The translations under genes and the position numbers were made by a program. The notes beneath the pieces were generated by a model. It was given only the letters and a program-made list of their open reading frames with translations, did no database searches and had not been told where the DNA came from. A stretch of DNA of 64,000 nt from Pipra filicauda (Eukaryota > Chordata > Aves > Passeriformes > Pipridae), in assembly GCF_003945595.2 (NCBI RefSeq), contig NW_024104293.1, forward strand, positions 306,501 through 370,500, read 5' to 3'. Shown piece by piece: positions 26,501-41,500 of the stretch; within the stretch, counting starts at the first letter, position 1, and every line of letters begins with the position of its first letter.

Positions 26501-29500
26501 TGCTCCCCTATAGCGTGTTACAGGTCAACAGTGCTTACAGGGGCTGGGAGGCAGTGGTCATGGAATCATCGATTGATTTGGGTTGGGAGGGACCTGGAAG
26601 CTCATCTCATTCCACCCCCTGCCGTGGGCAGGGCCACCTTCCATTAGAGCAGGTTGCTCCAAGTCCCATCCAGCCTGGCCTTGGACAGTAGAGGAATGGG
26701 AGATTCCACAGCCCCTCTGGTTGGGTAATTCAGCCCACCAGATTAGATGAGTTCAGCAGATGAGGGAGCAGAAGGGATTATAAGGGGAAGATGAGAATTA
26801 TTATTCCTGGGAGGGCTGGAAATAGCTGAGCCCTAAGCAGAGCTAAGCATATTGTGAGGGAAGGGAGGCACAATGGCTTGGGCACAAACCAGTAAGGCAC
26901 TCCTGGGATACCTTGCTTCTTACACTTCTTGGGTGAAGAAATCCCTTAAGCCTGTTTCTGTGGGAATGGCGTTTAGAATTTTAGCTATTCCAGCATCCAC
27001 ATGTTACTCACTACGTGCAACTATTTTAAGCATTCACCTGGCCTGTGTTTTGAAGGTGCATAATCATGGATCTGTCATCTAAGCTCTTCCCTCGTGCTTT
27101 ATTAACCCATGAAGCAGCAGCGTACACATTCCAAACAGGTGACATAGGGTGGCAGAAATGCCTGTGGTGCTTTAATGTCTTTCATAGTCTCCTGTTGGAC
27201 ACGACAGATACATTGGGCAATGGAATCATGTACATGATGAGAGAATGGGTGGAGTGATCTTAACTCACAGCCCTTTCAAAAGGGGAAGATTGCAATTGCA
27301 GAGCTATTAGAGGCTTGTTTGATCATTTTTTTATTGTAACTTCTGGTGAAATGAAGTGCCACAGAAGAGGAATTATCTGTGAAGAAGTTGTCCCTAATGT
27401 AAACCTTTGAGGAACTGAAGACACTAGGCTTTTGTTTGGGTTTTTGTTTGGGTTTTTTGGGGGGGCGGGAAGCAAATCCTCCATTCATAGGAAGGAGGGA
27501 GAAAGAGTTTTCAAACCAGACAAAAAGGGATTTAGTCTGTTTAACATGTTCTCATTCTGTGCAATTAGATGTCTAATGGTAATTAGTGACAACTCAAGCT
27601 GACATCCTTCATCAAATTACAGTTAAATCACCAATTCCAAATCACTGCCTGCTATGAGGTGATGCTTTAGCATTCTTTTCCGGTCCCCTTCCTCATGCTA
27701 CCTCTTCCCCTCTTCCCACAGCCACAAGCCAAGCTGATGGGCAGCATTCCACTGCTGGGATCCTCACAGGCATTGCCAAGGCAGATGCAAAACCCTCACA
27801 AATCTCAAGCAATTAAACATCTGAGATCATTTTTCCTGTCTCGCTCTCGTCCCCCCGGGAGGTGTTGGTTACATGATGTGAATATATTTGCAGTGAAAAC
27901 TGTGATAAGGGTGTGGTGTCTGAGAGAATGGAATATATGGAATGACCTTGAAAATAATGAACTCACTCTGCAGGGCATATATTCTGGGGCTCTTGAGAGG
28001 TTGTAAACAGCAGTGACCATAGGGTCATTCTCCATGCATGCTATTAAAAGGATATTTTGCAAAGGGGAAGTGAAAATACTTTGGAGTTGAATTATTATTT
28101 CTCAGTTGTCCCTCAGCACTTTCACGATGGAGCCAAAAATAAAATTCACATTTCCTGTGACTTTTATGAATCACGTCTTTACAGTTTTTCTCTTGGGAGA
28201 TGCTGTTCTTACAATCATCCTAACCCTAAAATATTAAAGTAACTCTTGCAAGTGCATAGAATAGAACCAGCAAAAGGAAAATAATTTGTGAATTTTATTG
28301 TGAGGTGCATTCGCATGAGTGACGGTGAAGTGTGTGGGGAGAAATAAAGGCAGGTAGTGTTGTACAGCTTGATTAACTCCTGGAGGTTTTTCTCTGCCAG
28401 CTTTTCCCTGGGGGAGGGGGAAGCTCTCTTTTAGTTGCCTAGACAGCCCTTGTGTCTCGCTGGTGGCTCTGCTGTGTCTGGCATTCCAAACACGGCTCTG
28501 AATGTGTGCTAAAGCCCCTTCAATTCAGGGCCAAAGCCGGGGCTGAACAGGCTTCCTGTCCCAGGCTTCCTGTCCCACGTCGGTCCCCAGCCCCCTTTGT
28601 CTGCTGGGGGTTGTGGGTTGAGTTGTAACCGGTGTGGATGGAATGGCTGCAGGAATAAGGAGGAATTTTCACAAAATCTATGCCCACAATAACGAAGGCA
28701 GGGATGGGGCAGGCTCTGTCTGGGCACACGTGCAGGAGATGTCTTTGGGTAGCGGATCCAGTTCTGTTGGGTGACGGCCTAGGCAGAGCCTTATGCTAAA
28801 ATGGCAGTGGCTTCGAAAGGGAGGTGTGCAGTGTTCTGTCAACATGCAAGTAAATATCGAAGGTGTTAGTATTTGTTTCCCAGATCCCAAGAAACCAGTC
28901 TGTTGTGACAGTTAGGTCTGACCACTGTAAGATCCATTTGTGAAATCTCCTTTTGCTGAAAACTTTCTTGCTCACAGACTCATAAAACCCCTCAAATCCC
29001 GAAAGCAAAACACCTCAAACAAACCCTGTCCCAAAATTAAAACCAAAAAGCCCAGAACATGACAAGTTAACTGTAGTCAGTGAAAAGGCCAACCTTGCTG
29101 TCTTGGCTTTGGTTTTCCCTTTAATGGGAGTGAAAGAGGCTGTGCCTGATCGAGACTATCTTGATTATGTTAGTCTTGTGATGGTATCAACTATCTTAAT
29201 TGCAACTGATATTTTGCACTCTGAGATTATTTTTGTTGCCTGCTGTAAAAGCAAGAGTCAGGTAGATAGTAACTTTTTATTTTGCTCTGTGTGTCAAATG
29301 AGCAACTCAGCAGAGATTGTTGTGTAAGGAGAAGGGTGATCATGTGGTTGAAACGTTACTGTCTATTAAAATAGATGGGAAAGCTCCTATCCCCATTGGT
29401 GATGACAACTGTATCTGTATGTCTGTGTATATGTATGTATATATATATATATACAATTTATATATATTCCCTGCTTTTATTCAGTGCTACCATAACACTG

Positions 29501-32500
29501 CTTTTCCCAGGACTGGGTTGCACGTGAAGGTGGGTGGGTTTGTAACTGTATTTAACTGAGGCATTAAAGGCTTGTGCTTGTAGATTGAGGGCCTGGGTTG
29601 GTCCCCATAAGCAGCTATGTGGGATTAGCAGGCTGTTATTGCCACTGGGATAGGGATTGACTTGGAAATAGAACTCTGAGATCTGTTTGTGCTTTGACAG
29701 CATATGCAAAACGTGCTTGTGTTTAGTCTTCTGAGAAATTCCAGTTCTCTGTGCTGTCATGTTGGGTTGACTGCTGAATAGTGATGTTGAGAATGTTAGT
29801 GCAGTGCTATTCTGCAGCCTGAAATTTGCTTAAAGCTTTTAAGAATTAACCTGGAGGAAGGCAAAAACAAAATCATAACTTGGGGAAGGAGTGGTCCAAA
29901 TCCCTTTGAAAAGACCTGATTTCTGATGAATGTCTGGATGAAGACATTTCACCGGGAAAAAAAAAAAACAAACAGCCAAACCCACGAATGTCAGGGGTGT
30001 GTTCATATGCACTGTGTAGGATAACTTGGTCTTGCTACTTGTTAATTTGATCGAGTCAGAATATGTTCCAAGGGTGTCATAGTGTATTTGCTGCTAAATC
30101 TTTCTCCTGCTAATCTAAGTAGCTGTAATTTATCCCTGGATGATTTTAGAGCTGTGAGGCTCTAGATACAAATCAGTACTTACCTGCAGACCAGGGTTCT
30201 TCTGATTTATTTTTTTTATTTCCCCCCCCCCCCGATTTTTTTTGGCCAGCCAACTTTTGGGATGTTTCAATGTGCGTTATTTTAGCCAGAGTTTTGTAGT
30301 TATGGGAAGTGCCATGTTAAGCCTCCTGCTTCTAGTTCCTGTCAGCCACTAAATAAAGGAAATCTACTAAACATAAATTCTCTGTCTTTTTGTTTTCATT
30401 TCACTGGGGTTTGTTCAGTAAACAAGCTGAAAAAATGGTTATTAATATAGGAAAAACACAGAAGGGGAATAAAACAGGAAATGCTTCATAGTAACAAGTG
30501 TTTGTAAGCATGACTGTCACTTGTTTATGCATATTCATGTAAATGTACATGTCATCCCTCTCCAGGTTCCTGAGCAGCAGCCAATTACTTTATGCAGTGG
30601 AGCTGAAGACACCAAGCATTATGAGGAGGGCAAGAAATGTGTGGAAGAATTGGCATTGTACCTCAAACCACTCAGCAGTGCCAGAGGTAGTTCCTGCATT
30701 GCTGCCTTGGACAGTGAGAGTGGGAAACAAATAAGATGCAAAATAAACTATCCAAATGATTAGTTAGTCTGTTTGAAAAATGAATATAAACCTAGTTTAG
30801 AAACAAATTGAAGAAGATTTCCTAAACATTAAGATTATGTTTTCATGGTGGGGGTGTGGGTGTGGAATTGTGGAAGGTGTCAAAAGTAATTCTGAGAAAA
30901 GACTGAGCTATTTGACCATGATATAGTGAGCTGAGACAAACTCTGTAAATTGCTTTGGCCTCTGCAGACTAAGTAAAAATAGACTTTTTTCAGTTCTGCT
31001 TTGTGATAACAAGATCTTACACAGGAGCTGTATCAGTCTGAGTAATTCTAGCTTAGCAAACCTGCACTGTGTTCAATAGTATGGATTTTATCTGCACCAC
31101 ATGTACTGGACTCAGACAGTCTGTCAGCCCAAGGAGTGGAGTTGAGCATCCTGGGCATCAGGTTTTCAGAAATGAATTTTTACAGGGAGTCGTCTCAGTC
31201 CTTTCTGCCCAGAACAGTGTGACAGCAGCATGACTCTGGGTAGTAGTGGCCCGGTGAACAAGCCCTGGCTGTGCAACAAATTCAGCATGGCAGCCATTTG
31301 CCTAGTGAGTCACTCGTTTCTTTATCCTGGATTAAGTGGCTCCCAGCACTTTGTGAATCAGAATTTTTGCACCCCAGGGAGTTCAGGACTCATGTGTAAG
31401 CTCAGTTTGGCTGGGCCAAAGCAGTGGAGATATCAGATGTAGGCAGGAAAGTAAATGTCTTGTGAAAACAAACCAACATCCCAGTGATCCCTGAAGTTCA
31501 TGAATAAGGGATGAACTGAGAGTGTGGGACAAACTACCCTCACGCTGAGAGGATTCATTAGAGGCTCCACCTTCTTAGAGAGCCAAATCAGCCAATCACA
31601 AGACTTAAACCTGTGGGGAAGCTGACTCCCAGGAGACTGCTTTTAATGCCAAATAAGACAAGGTGGCAAAAATGAACATCCGATATGCCTTGTGCAGTGC
31701 TCTGTTTGACAAAGTGGACATCAGGTTTGCACTGTACAGTACAGTACCTGAAGGCTGGCACAAAAAGAGGAAATATGAGATAGTTTATTACTCTGTTTCA
31801 TTTTGTTTTGAAGGTGTGGGTCTCAACAGTACTACTCAGAGCGTGCTGAGTCGTCCCATGCAGAGGAAACTTGTGACATTAGTCCACTGCCAGCTGGTGG
31901 AGGAGGAAGGGCGGATCAGAGCCATGCGAGCGGCGCGGTCACTGGGCGAGAGAACAGTCACAGAGCTCATTCTCCAGCACCAGAACCCTCAGCAGCTCTC
32001 TTCCAACCTCTGGGCTGCAGTGAGAGCCAGAGGCTGCCAGTTCCTGGGGCCAGGTAGGTGACATGGCAGTGCCACTGCTGTGCTGGAAGCCGTTTAGAAC
32101 TGAGCCATCGGTAAATCCAATTACCCGAGTGGTTTTATTAGGCAGCAACTTAATTTCTTAATAGTAGATTGGGCTGTTGGGCTGCTGTCATGGACTTCCT
32201 TGCATTTTTAGTGCTTTTGCAAGTCTTCTGTGAAATTCAGAATAACGTGTGTCCTTTTCTTGTCATAAGATAAATTAGAAGTAGTTTCTCTTGCTATTCC
32301 TTGAAGAAGTAAGACCCTCCTAGAAAAAATAAGTTTACTACAAGAGGCTGGACTTGGCTTTTTTGCCTTCTTGGGGGTAATAAACGTACATACCAGTTGG
32401 GGGGATAGATTTATTACAGTTATGTGTACGCATTTTTAAAAGGTTATGTACTTAGAAATTACATTCCTTTGCTTAGAATACCAGAAAAAAATCAATTTTG

Positions 32501-35500
32501 CTTAAAAAAAAAAAAGTCTCATTATGGAAAATATAGGCTTCGCTTTCTGAGTCTTGAAATATGCAACCAACTTCTTAAACTAAAAATACACTAAAAATAA
32601 CACTTTTCCCCCACTGAAACAGATTAAGAAGGGCTGACTTTGAGATGCTCACTTTGGTACCACTCCAGGCAAGAGAGAGGCTTGTTACCAAGCAAAATAG
32701 AGGTGCTGCAGCACCTGAGTTATTTGTGTGAGCACTCATTGCTCTTTTACCTGCATGGGAATGAACCTTGCCCTTCCTCAGCCTGTCAGCATTTTCCGCT
32801 GGAGTAGGTGTGGGACATAGATAATACGCTTGGAAAACTCTTACATTAATAATGAAGAGGTGTACAGACAGGAACAAAGAAGTCTTCCTATCAGATGGTA
32901 CCCAAAACAGATGAAACAGTAATTTCATAATTTCATGTGGGTTTGTATGTGTGTTGGGGGAGTTTGTAGCTGGTCTCCCACTTGTAGGGAACCAAGAAAC
33001 TGTGCACAAATCGTTCTTATGCTTCTCTCATCCTTTGTCTCTTTTCTTCATGTTTCCCCCCACCCTCAGCAATGCAAGAGGAGGCTTTAAAGCTGGTCCT
33101 GCTGGCTCTGGAAGATGGATCTGCTCTGTCACGAAAGGTCTTGGTTCTCTTTGTGGTGCAGAGGCTGGAGCCCCGATTCCCTCAGGCTTCCAAAACTAGC
33201 ATTGGGCACGTTGTCCAGCTCCTGTACAGGGCCTCATGCTTCAAGGTATGAAGAAGATTCTGCCTGGAGATTTCATAATGCTATGAAAACTGTTTGTTTG
33301 CACTTTCAAGTTTCCTTTTCCTGTAACATTAAATGTACCTAAAAAAATGTGTAGTTATAGAAAGTATTGCTCATTAAATCCCATGTGTGTTTGGAGAGTT
33401 CTTTGTACAGCTGTGATGGCAGCATAGGCTGAAACTGCAGCTTGGAGCTCTAAAGCTAGGATTTGACTCTGTCCAGTCTAATAGATGCACAGTTACAAAA
33501 CCTGGATGTAAGCCAACATTCTTATCTCGTGAAGTGGCTTAAAGCTGGAAGATCCCTAGTTCTGTTAATTCACTGATGATGTGGTCACAAACAAAGAAAT
33601 AGGAGCCTCTTGGACATGAGAGTTGTATGAAGAGAACTTAAGATGTCTAGTGCACTCTGTAGTATTTAATGATCCTTTAGTTAGGTGTTCAACCTAAATG
33701 TCATTCACTTTTGTTAAATGAGTAGCAAAATGCTTTGGTTGTGGTAATTGTACCCTCAAACAAAATTCTGAAATGCAGATCTCCTTGACTGGAGAAATAA
33801 GGTGTGAATGCTGTAAAGTCAGTTAGGAAGTGTGACACTTTCACCAGGTCAGAGTCTGAGTAAATGATGTTTTTTATCCATTTTATAGTGACTCGTCTCT
33901 TCATAGAGTGTATTATTTTAGCAAAAACTGATGTTCACTGCATATTGTCATAACTTGAGTTTAGTTTGGGAGGAAGGATTTAGTTGCTGACTGAAGATGT
34001 TGCTTGTCTTGGGCTTCACAAAATCTCTGGCTTATCTTGCTTAATTGCCTTTGACTCGTTTTTCCCCACTAGGTGACAAAGCGAGACGAGGATTCCTCCC
34101 TGATGCAGCTGAAGGAGGAATTTCGGACCTACGAAGCTCTGCGGAGGGAACACGACTCCCAGATAGTTCAGATAGCCATGGAGGCGGGTTTACGCATCGC
34201 CCCAGACCAGTGGTCCTCGCTGCTCTACGGAGACCAGTCTCACAAATCCCACATGCAGAGCATCATCGACAAGGTAAAGCCACCTCAAAGCAGCCCAGCC
34301 CTCCTTGGATGCAGCTGTGGTAGATTTTGGGGCTTGTATTTACAAACTATGCCGACGTGTACTTGCCCTGTAATCATTTGCCCTGTTATTTCAAAGACCG
34401 TTATGCCCTAAATAATTAGAATATGTATTTATAACCTGATGAGTCTTGCTCCCTCTGCCATCCTGCTGTCTCTTGCTACTTTACTTCTTTCTGCAGATGG
34501 GAAGCCACAAAGTTCAGCTACACAATTGGGATGTGACCTTTGTGAACAGCTGACAACTAGCAGTGTAGTGACAGAGGTTAATGGTCTGTGTTTCTGGGCA
34601 GGAAACAAATCAGTCCCCCAGCCTATAGCTGAAGTAAGGCACAGAGGTGGAAGCATATTTTTAAATAAAATATTTGACCTCTAGAAATGCCCAGATCTCT
34701 TTGTGTTTAGAAGCAACATGGGCTTTTAAATTAGGGGACTCACATTGTAAGTGCCTAAATTGGGTGGGAAAAACTGAATCTTGTTGAATGGTTAGGAAAG
34801 CTGTGAAACAACTGCATTGGCTGCTGTGCAGGAAAATTAGCTTCAAGATCTGCCTGCGGTGTATTTATGCCTTTGCCCACTTTTTCAAATGTTCTGCCAG
34901 ACATCTCCTGAAGGACCTACGTAGAATTCAAGGGTTTTGAATAATGGAGTTGTGTGATGTTAGTAAATGGAACGTTGCTATTTTTTCCTTGAACCATCTT
35001 GCTCTTTGTTGTCTGCTGTACTCAATTTAAAGCAAGGTGCAAACCTGCTGGGGGGCGTTGAAGATATTAGACTCTTCAGAAATCTAAATTGAATGGTTTC
35101 TAATATTGTCCATTTTTAATCTGGGTGCCAGCACAACACAGAAGAAATGGGTTTTACTGCTAGAAATAATACTAGCATCTGTTTTGTCTGTTTAGAGCTG
35201 TATTTTAACCTGCAATGTCAGAGAATTGTGCATTCTTGGTAGAAAGGGCTCGCTGAAATGGGCTGGTGCGTAAAAAGGTGTTCCTTCAGATTTGGGAGAC
35301 AGCTCTTGTGAGCTTGTGAAGCAGCCTTCAGAAACCATGAGGATTGCTTTGCCTGTAGAAAGTTAATTATGATAATTTTTTTAAGTTGCAGACCCCAGCC
35401 TCATTTGCACAGAGTGTTCAGGAATTAACTATTGCTCTGCAGAGGACTGGAGATCCAGCTAACCTGAATCGTCTGCGACCTCACCTAGAGCTCCTGGCAA

Positions 35501-38500
35501 ATATTGATCCCAGTCCAGGTAAGTCTGGAAAACCTGTAACTTAGGGTTTAGCCAGGAGGAGCTTAACACGGTGGAAAGATTGAAAGCTGATCATCAAGTA
35601 TAAGAAAGCATCCTGTGACTCATCAACTTAAGATTCTTGGGTGGTATTCAAAGCCAGCCTGAACAGCAGTAATCTGTGTGAGGAACTGAACTATTCCAAA
35701 GCTAAAATAGCTTCCAAAGTATGGCAGGAACCATTTCACCACCTCTCTGAGGTGAGCTCCCTTGTTTGATGGCACTGGATGAGCTCTCATGAGTGTTCAG
35801 CGCATAATCCTGTGAGGTGACATAGGGTGTACTTGGGCAGTGCTAATGTGGGGAGTGGCAGCGCTCTGAGGTTCCCTCTTTTCCCTGTTTTAGTCCACAT
35901 GCTGCTGTTTTAACCACATTGCAAAACAGCAGGAAGATTGACAGAGCCACTGTGTTTAAAGCAGAGCCTGAGCTGTCACTGAGATGCCTTTTTCTCTCCA
36001 GTTCTCTACTGCAGCAAATCATTTGTTAACCAACTTGGGGAAGCCTTCAACTCATCAGATTAAGGACTTCCATTAACTTATTGAAAATTGTATGTCTTTT
36101 TCTTTACTCAGGAAGTTCCTTGTATTAGTTTTTGATCTGAGATCTCCAGCCTGCAGACATTGCACTCAGAATTCTCTTAGAGGCAGCTTAAAATCATAAG
36201 ACATCTTCTGTATAAAGAATTTTGGATTCCACAGTAGAATTTTGATAGATTGAGTAGACAGAAGCTGGACAAAAATTAGTCTAGACAAGAAAGATTTGTT
36301 ACCTTCAGGAGTTTAGTGTTTTTCTTGTTAATGTATAATTCTGCAAAGGTGGGAAAGACAGTCTGGGAAGGTGAAGATAGCTGAAAAGAATATAAGCTGT
36401 TGACAGAGGAGAGAAAGATGAATATTGTTGATTAAAAATCAGCGGTGCTGTGAGGGTGGACCGGTTGAGGGAGAAGAGAAGGGACAGAACAGAGTGCTGT
36501 GGCTGAAGTTTTATTTCATACCTGTTAACATGTGTAAAATCATTATGCGTCAAAATAGTGTGAAGGCCTAAAGTATCACTTCAGGAGATGAGAAGTTGTA
36601 GTTCTTAGTTTCTGTATTTTAAACAAATAAACTTCCCTTTCAAATGAGGACCAGGTGTACTTCACAGCTAAAGGAAATGTAGTTCTTTCTTCCCAAATCT
36701 TTCATGCTGAAACAAGTGAGGGACAAAACTGTGTGTGCGCTGCAGATTTGTTAGCCAAAAACTGCTAAGGGAAGTAGCATCACTGAGAGCCTCACTTGGT
36801 TTCAGCAGGCAAGTCTGGTCTTGATGGTTCTTTTCTGTGCTGTTGAGTTGCTTCCCTGCTATTCTGTGGGCACGTTGGAAGTACCTCTGGAAGAATTTAG
36901 ACCTTGTGAGTGGAATCTAATGTAATTAATTGTGCTAAAGATCTTGAAGGGCACTTTGAGGTCCCGTGCTTTGCAGCAGAGTGTGCAGGCATGGGGTGGG
37001 AGGGTCAGCTGTTGGCACAGATTCAAAAAACTAGAGAAGTAAATTAGCTGAAAAAACCCTCAAGTGCTCCTATAGAATTGAGACTGTACAGTTTATTCAC
37101 AGTGCTGTGTGTTAGATGGTGGTCTGAGACAGATTTGCCTTGTGATGTTTTTTCCAAGTGAGAGGCATCGATTCCTGTTGCTGCTCCGTGACTGTGCCTG
37201 TGGGATCAGGCCAGTGATCAGGTATTTGTATGGAATGATTTTACCTGCAGGAGTCTGAATGCAAAGAGGGATTTTCAGCCTGATGTTTTCCGTTATGTGA
37301 AGTTTGTACAGTGCATTTACTCTGGAGCTCTTGTGAGATGAAAGTTCTTATAAAAGGAAATAATTTGGCATGCTAAGAAGTCTTACTGGCTCATTTGGTG
37401 TTTTGTGCAGTTCAGTCTTGAGTCTGTAGGTCCCTTTATTCTACAAGAGGTAAATACCCCGGAATTAAGTTGCTGAATACTTTTTATGTACTGATAAACA
37501 CTTCTACTTGTCTAGTGAAGTTTTGTGATCCTGATGGTTTGTTGTTTTTTTGTTTTCTTTTTTTACCTGGCTTTAGAAAATCCCTCTGACTTTTCTTTTT
37601 CTATTCTCTGTTTGCTGTCCATGCATCAGATGCTCCACCTCCAACATGGGAACAACTGGAAAATGGACTAGTTGCTGTGAGAACTGTGGTTCATGGCTTG
37701 GTTGATTATATCCAGAATCACAGCAAAAAAGGAACAGATCAACAACAGGTAAAAGCTAAATCACGTAGGAAATGCTGACCCTTGAATTTGATTTGCTGTA
37801 TCCAATGTTTACTAATGTCGTCTGGAGAGATTTGGCTTGATGAGGAGCTAATTGAAATATCACTGCTGGGTCATACTTATCAAAAAAGAAACAAGGAAAA
37901 AACCTCAAAACAAACTGCTCCCCAAAACCTGTTGAAATAATTTGCACAGCTCACTGGGATGAAAAGAGTCTGATCCAGCTGCAGGCTGAGGGAAATAAAT
38001 AACAACCCTCCTGACTGGAGGGTGGGGAAGGGATGCCAGGGTGCAACTATTATCTGTAGGATTTTCTTGGGTTTGCCTTCTGTGCCATATTTCAGCCAAC
38101 TGGCTCTGTGTTAATGAAGTTATTCTTACACCTGTGCTTAATGGTCTGTCAAGTTTGAAGATTTAAGAATACTCTATGTAAAGGTGCAATCCAAGTTCCT
38201 GAACCGAATGTTTTTGTTTCAGAAATGAAATTATGTTGGCAAATATTATACTTGAGCTTATCTCATTGTTATCTAATCACACATTCCTTTGGTCTCACTT
38301 GTTGGGTAGCTCAGTTGCTGTCAGTGCTCGCTGCTGCTGAAAGGCAGAGCTGCCTGTCCCAGTCCCACTCCTCCTCTTGGAGAGCTGCTCCAGGGAGCTC
38401 AACCAGTAGAAAGATTACTCTGCCAAAAAAAGGGCAAAATTAAAGTGAATTATTTCTGGTATTTCACCGTTCTGCATTCAGTGGGATGGCTAATGAGCAC

Positions 38501-41500
38501 TGTCACCAGCAAAAGGAAAAGCAGTAGGAATGCACAAGTGGGAGTCAGGGTGGGAAAAACACTGAGGACTTTTGTTCTTGTGAGCCCGTGGCCTAGACCT
38601 GGTATAGGCTGTGCCACTCGGAAGGGAACCTGGAGCCTTCCCAGTGGGAAAGGGACGTCTGCTGGGCAGTGGGCAGAGCTGTGCTGCCTGGCAGCATGGC
38701 CAGCACAAGGCTCTGCAGCTCAGGTACACCTACCTGCATCTTTTTTTCACCACAGTAGATGATAAAAAAATTAAAAATCAGTTTGCAAATGACTTCTTAG
38801 GGATTTACACCTTTTGGCTGAGCTTCTCAGAAAGCAAAAGTTGACTTCTACAGACCTTTCCCTCCATGGGAGCTCTCGAGTAGGGTATTTCTGTCTCTGA
38901 TTTAATTCTGCTGCAGAAACTGTAGGACTTTAAAGGACTTTGAGACCCCCTCTTGGCCTTCTGTCAGCCTTTATTTAGAGGGACTGGCAGATGGGTGACC
39001 ATGCAGACAGTAAGATTGCAGTAAGTTGTTGTTTCTTGGGGAACTTAACTAAGAAAAAATGCAGCCCATCCCCTGCTGCTCTGTGTAGGAGTAAGATTGC
39101 ACCCTCAACTATTGATGGAAACAATTATAGATAGTGAAGATATTTTTAGTGCAAAAGGGGGTAAAAGGAAAGGTGGTGAAATTTAACTCTCATGCAGATC
39201 GAAGGATACTCAAGTGCCATTTTGAGCCACCAGAAAGCAAAGAAGAAGCAACTAAATTGTATTTATTTTCAGTCTACCACATAACTTGATAAATATTTGG
39301 TAATTTCTGATTATCGTGGTAATTTTTTCATCCTAGATCAGTTTTGTCCACTTAACTGTGTCCTGAAATGTGTAGCTGTGTTCCAGTTAGAGCCTCCAGT
39401 AAAGAATTTGAATTAAAATGTTGTAGAAACCTGATAGTGACTTAGTTGTCAAAACATCTACTCTTGAGTCTCTTGGTTCCCTGGAAGAACCAAACATCTG
39501 CTCCAGTCATTTATTTCCCATCAGGTGCTCCTGAAACATGTAAATTGAAGGAATTATCAACAGGCCTTGGCTAAGAGGATACCCTCAGCTCTTGGTTAAG
39601 TGCACTTTGAAGTTGAGATGTCTCACCTGGTTTCTTTACCCTTGTCAGCCCCCTCAGCACAGCAAGTACAAGACATACATGTGCCGAGACATGAAGCAGA
39701 GAGGAGGATGTCCCCGGGGGGCCAGCTGCACCTTTGCACACTCCCAGGAGGAGCTGGAAAAGTAAGTGTACCTCTGCTAGTAGAAACCGGTCCAATCTTT
39801 GCTTCATCTTACCTGTAAGAGTTATTTATCCTATCTAGAAATGAGGAGAGGAGGTGCAACCTGGCTGATACACTAGAAGAAATAATGTGAAAAACCTGTG
39901 ACAGTCTGTCTTAGGTTTTGGGGCTGCTTGTACTTCCAAACAGGATATTTGGCTTTGTTCAACAGTAATGTAGCTCCAGAAGTTTGATGTTACGCAAGTG
40001 TTATTTGAGGGTTTTGAGGGTTGGCTGTTTTCCTTATTTTTAAAGTGTGACTAAACCTGCATCCACAGTGGTCATTATTTGGGGGTACTTCTCATCTTCC
40101 CTTCGTATTCAGGTGGGTTGCTGGCAGTTTTCCAAATGTAGGGAATGTGTTGCTGGCTCTCCAGAGAGCTAAAAATGAACTTTCCAAGATTTTTTTCCTG
40201 CAGCAGTTATTTGTGCAATCTGTCAGAAAGTTTCATGCTGTAACCTTCAGTTGGTTAAATCTGTTGATGTAGAGTTAAAAAGTAATGGTGATATGAAGTC
40301 TGCAGCAAATAATCTACATCCGTTACAGATTCACAGGGGGCCCTGAGTTATCCAAGGGCAAGGTGCTGTTGTTCTGCAGGTTGTTTTAATTTATTTTAAG
40401 TAATTAGTATGCAGTGTTTCATTTTTTTATTCTAACCTTGAAGCATTCATATGGCAGTTCACTGGCTCTGTAGCCAGCACGCAGTGCATAGGCAAAACAT
40501 GAAGGGAAAAAGAGCAGAGCCTGTGCTGTTAGAATGACAAAGACAGTTATTCAAGTGAACAAAGAACAGGACTTTGCGTGCTGCAGAAACAGTTGGGGTG
40601 TTTTGCCTTTTGCCACTGTTATTAAAATGGAGGTTGGTAGTGCTGACTGGGGTGGTTCTGTTAACCTGTGCTGGGTGGTGGGTCAGTGTTACACCACAGA
40701 GCTGGTTGTGTGTATCAAGGACTAAACAGTTGGCAGGTGGGAGAGGCCTATTGTAGCCCCAGACTGACTTGTATGCCTTGGTATTGATGTTGTCTGTCAT
40801 GGGCCAAAGTGAATGTTTGCTCTCTTTCAGGTTCCAGTAGTTTCTGTAGGTGGTCGTGGAACTTGGAGTTCTAACTTTCTTGTGCTTTTATCTTTGCTTA
40901 AATCCTTTAAGTAGTTAATGTGTCAGTGCTCCTCCTTTTAAAAATGCTTAGTGTGAATAATAAGCCTTGCTGTTGCTGTGTGGTTCCTGTATCTCTACAT
41001 ATAGATTTAAGTTTGGAGGAAGGTTATGAGGAAGTGTGTGTAATGCCTTAGATAGCAAATTATGATTTAGACTTGCTTAAACAGCAGCTTATTACCCTCT
41101 TGGTACAAGGGACAAAGACCCAGTGTGCATAGGCAAGTATTGAACTTTTAGATTAATTGTTTAGAAGGCTATAGTCTGTCCCTGCTCAGGTGACAGCCTG
41201 GTCTCTGTACTCCCTTTAATGCCTTCTGAATGATGCCCACTGTCAACACACTGCAGCTCAAATTCATAGTTTGAGTATGTGGGTAAAGATTAATCCACCC
41301 AGAAATTGGGAGAGTTAGGAAGGTGACTGGAAGATACTCAATGAACTCTTACAGGTGAACAGCCCAAATGTGTATAGCAAGATTACACTTTATCTGGCTT
41401 TCCATATTGTCACATCGAAACAAAACCAAAACAAGCCTGGCAATAGACCCCCTTTTTGCCTCTGTTGCATTGACCTTAATGTTGTGCGTGTGGGCAAATA

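Larger units (their letters stand above)
23545..30565 (+). other. RC3H1: RC3H1 intron 2 (7.0 kb)
   Basis: No exon or RNA gene recognised. It contains a CR1 tail at 26559-26740, a G/T-rich stretch at 27426-27468, a TA-rich microsatellite at 29411-29468 and a C11 run near 30222. Confidence 0.7.
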
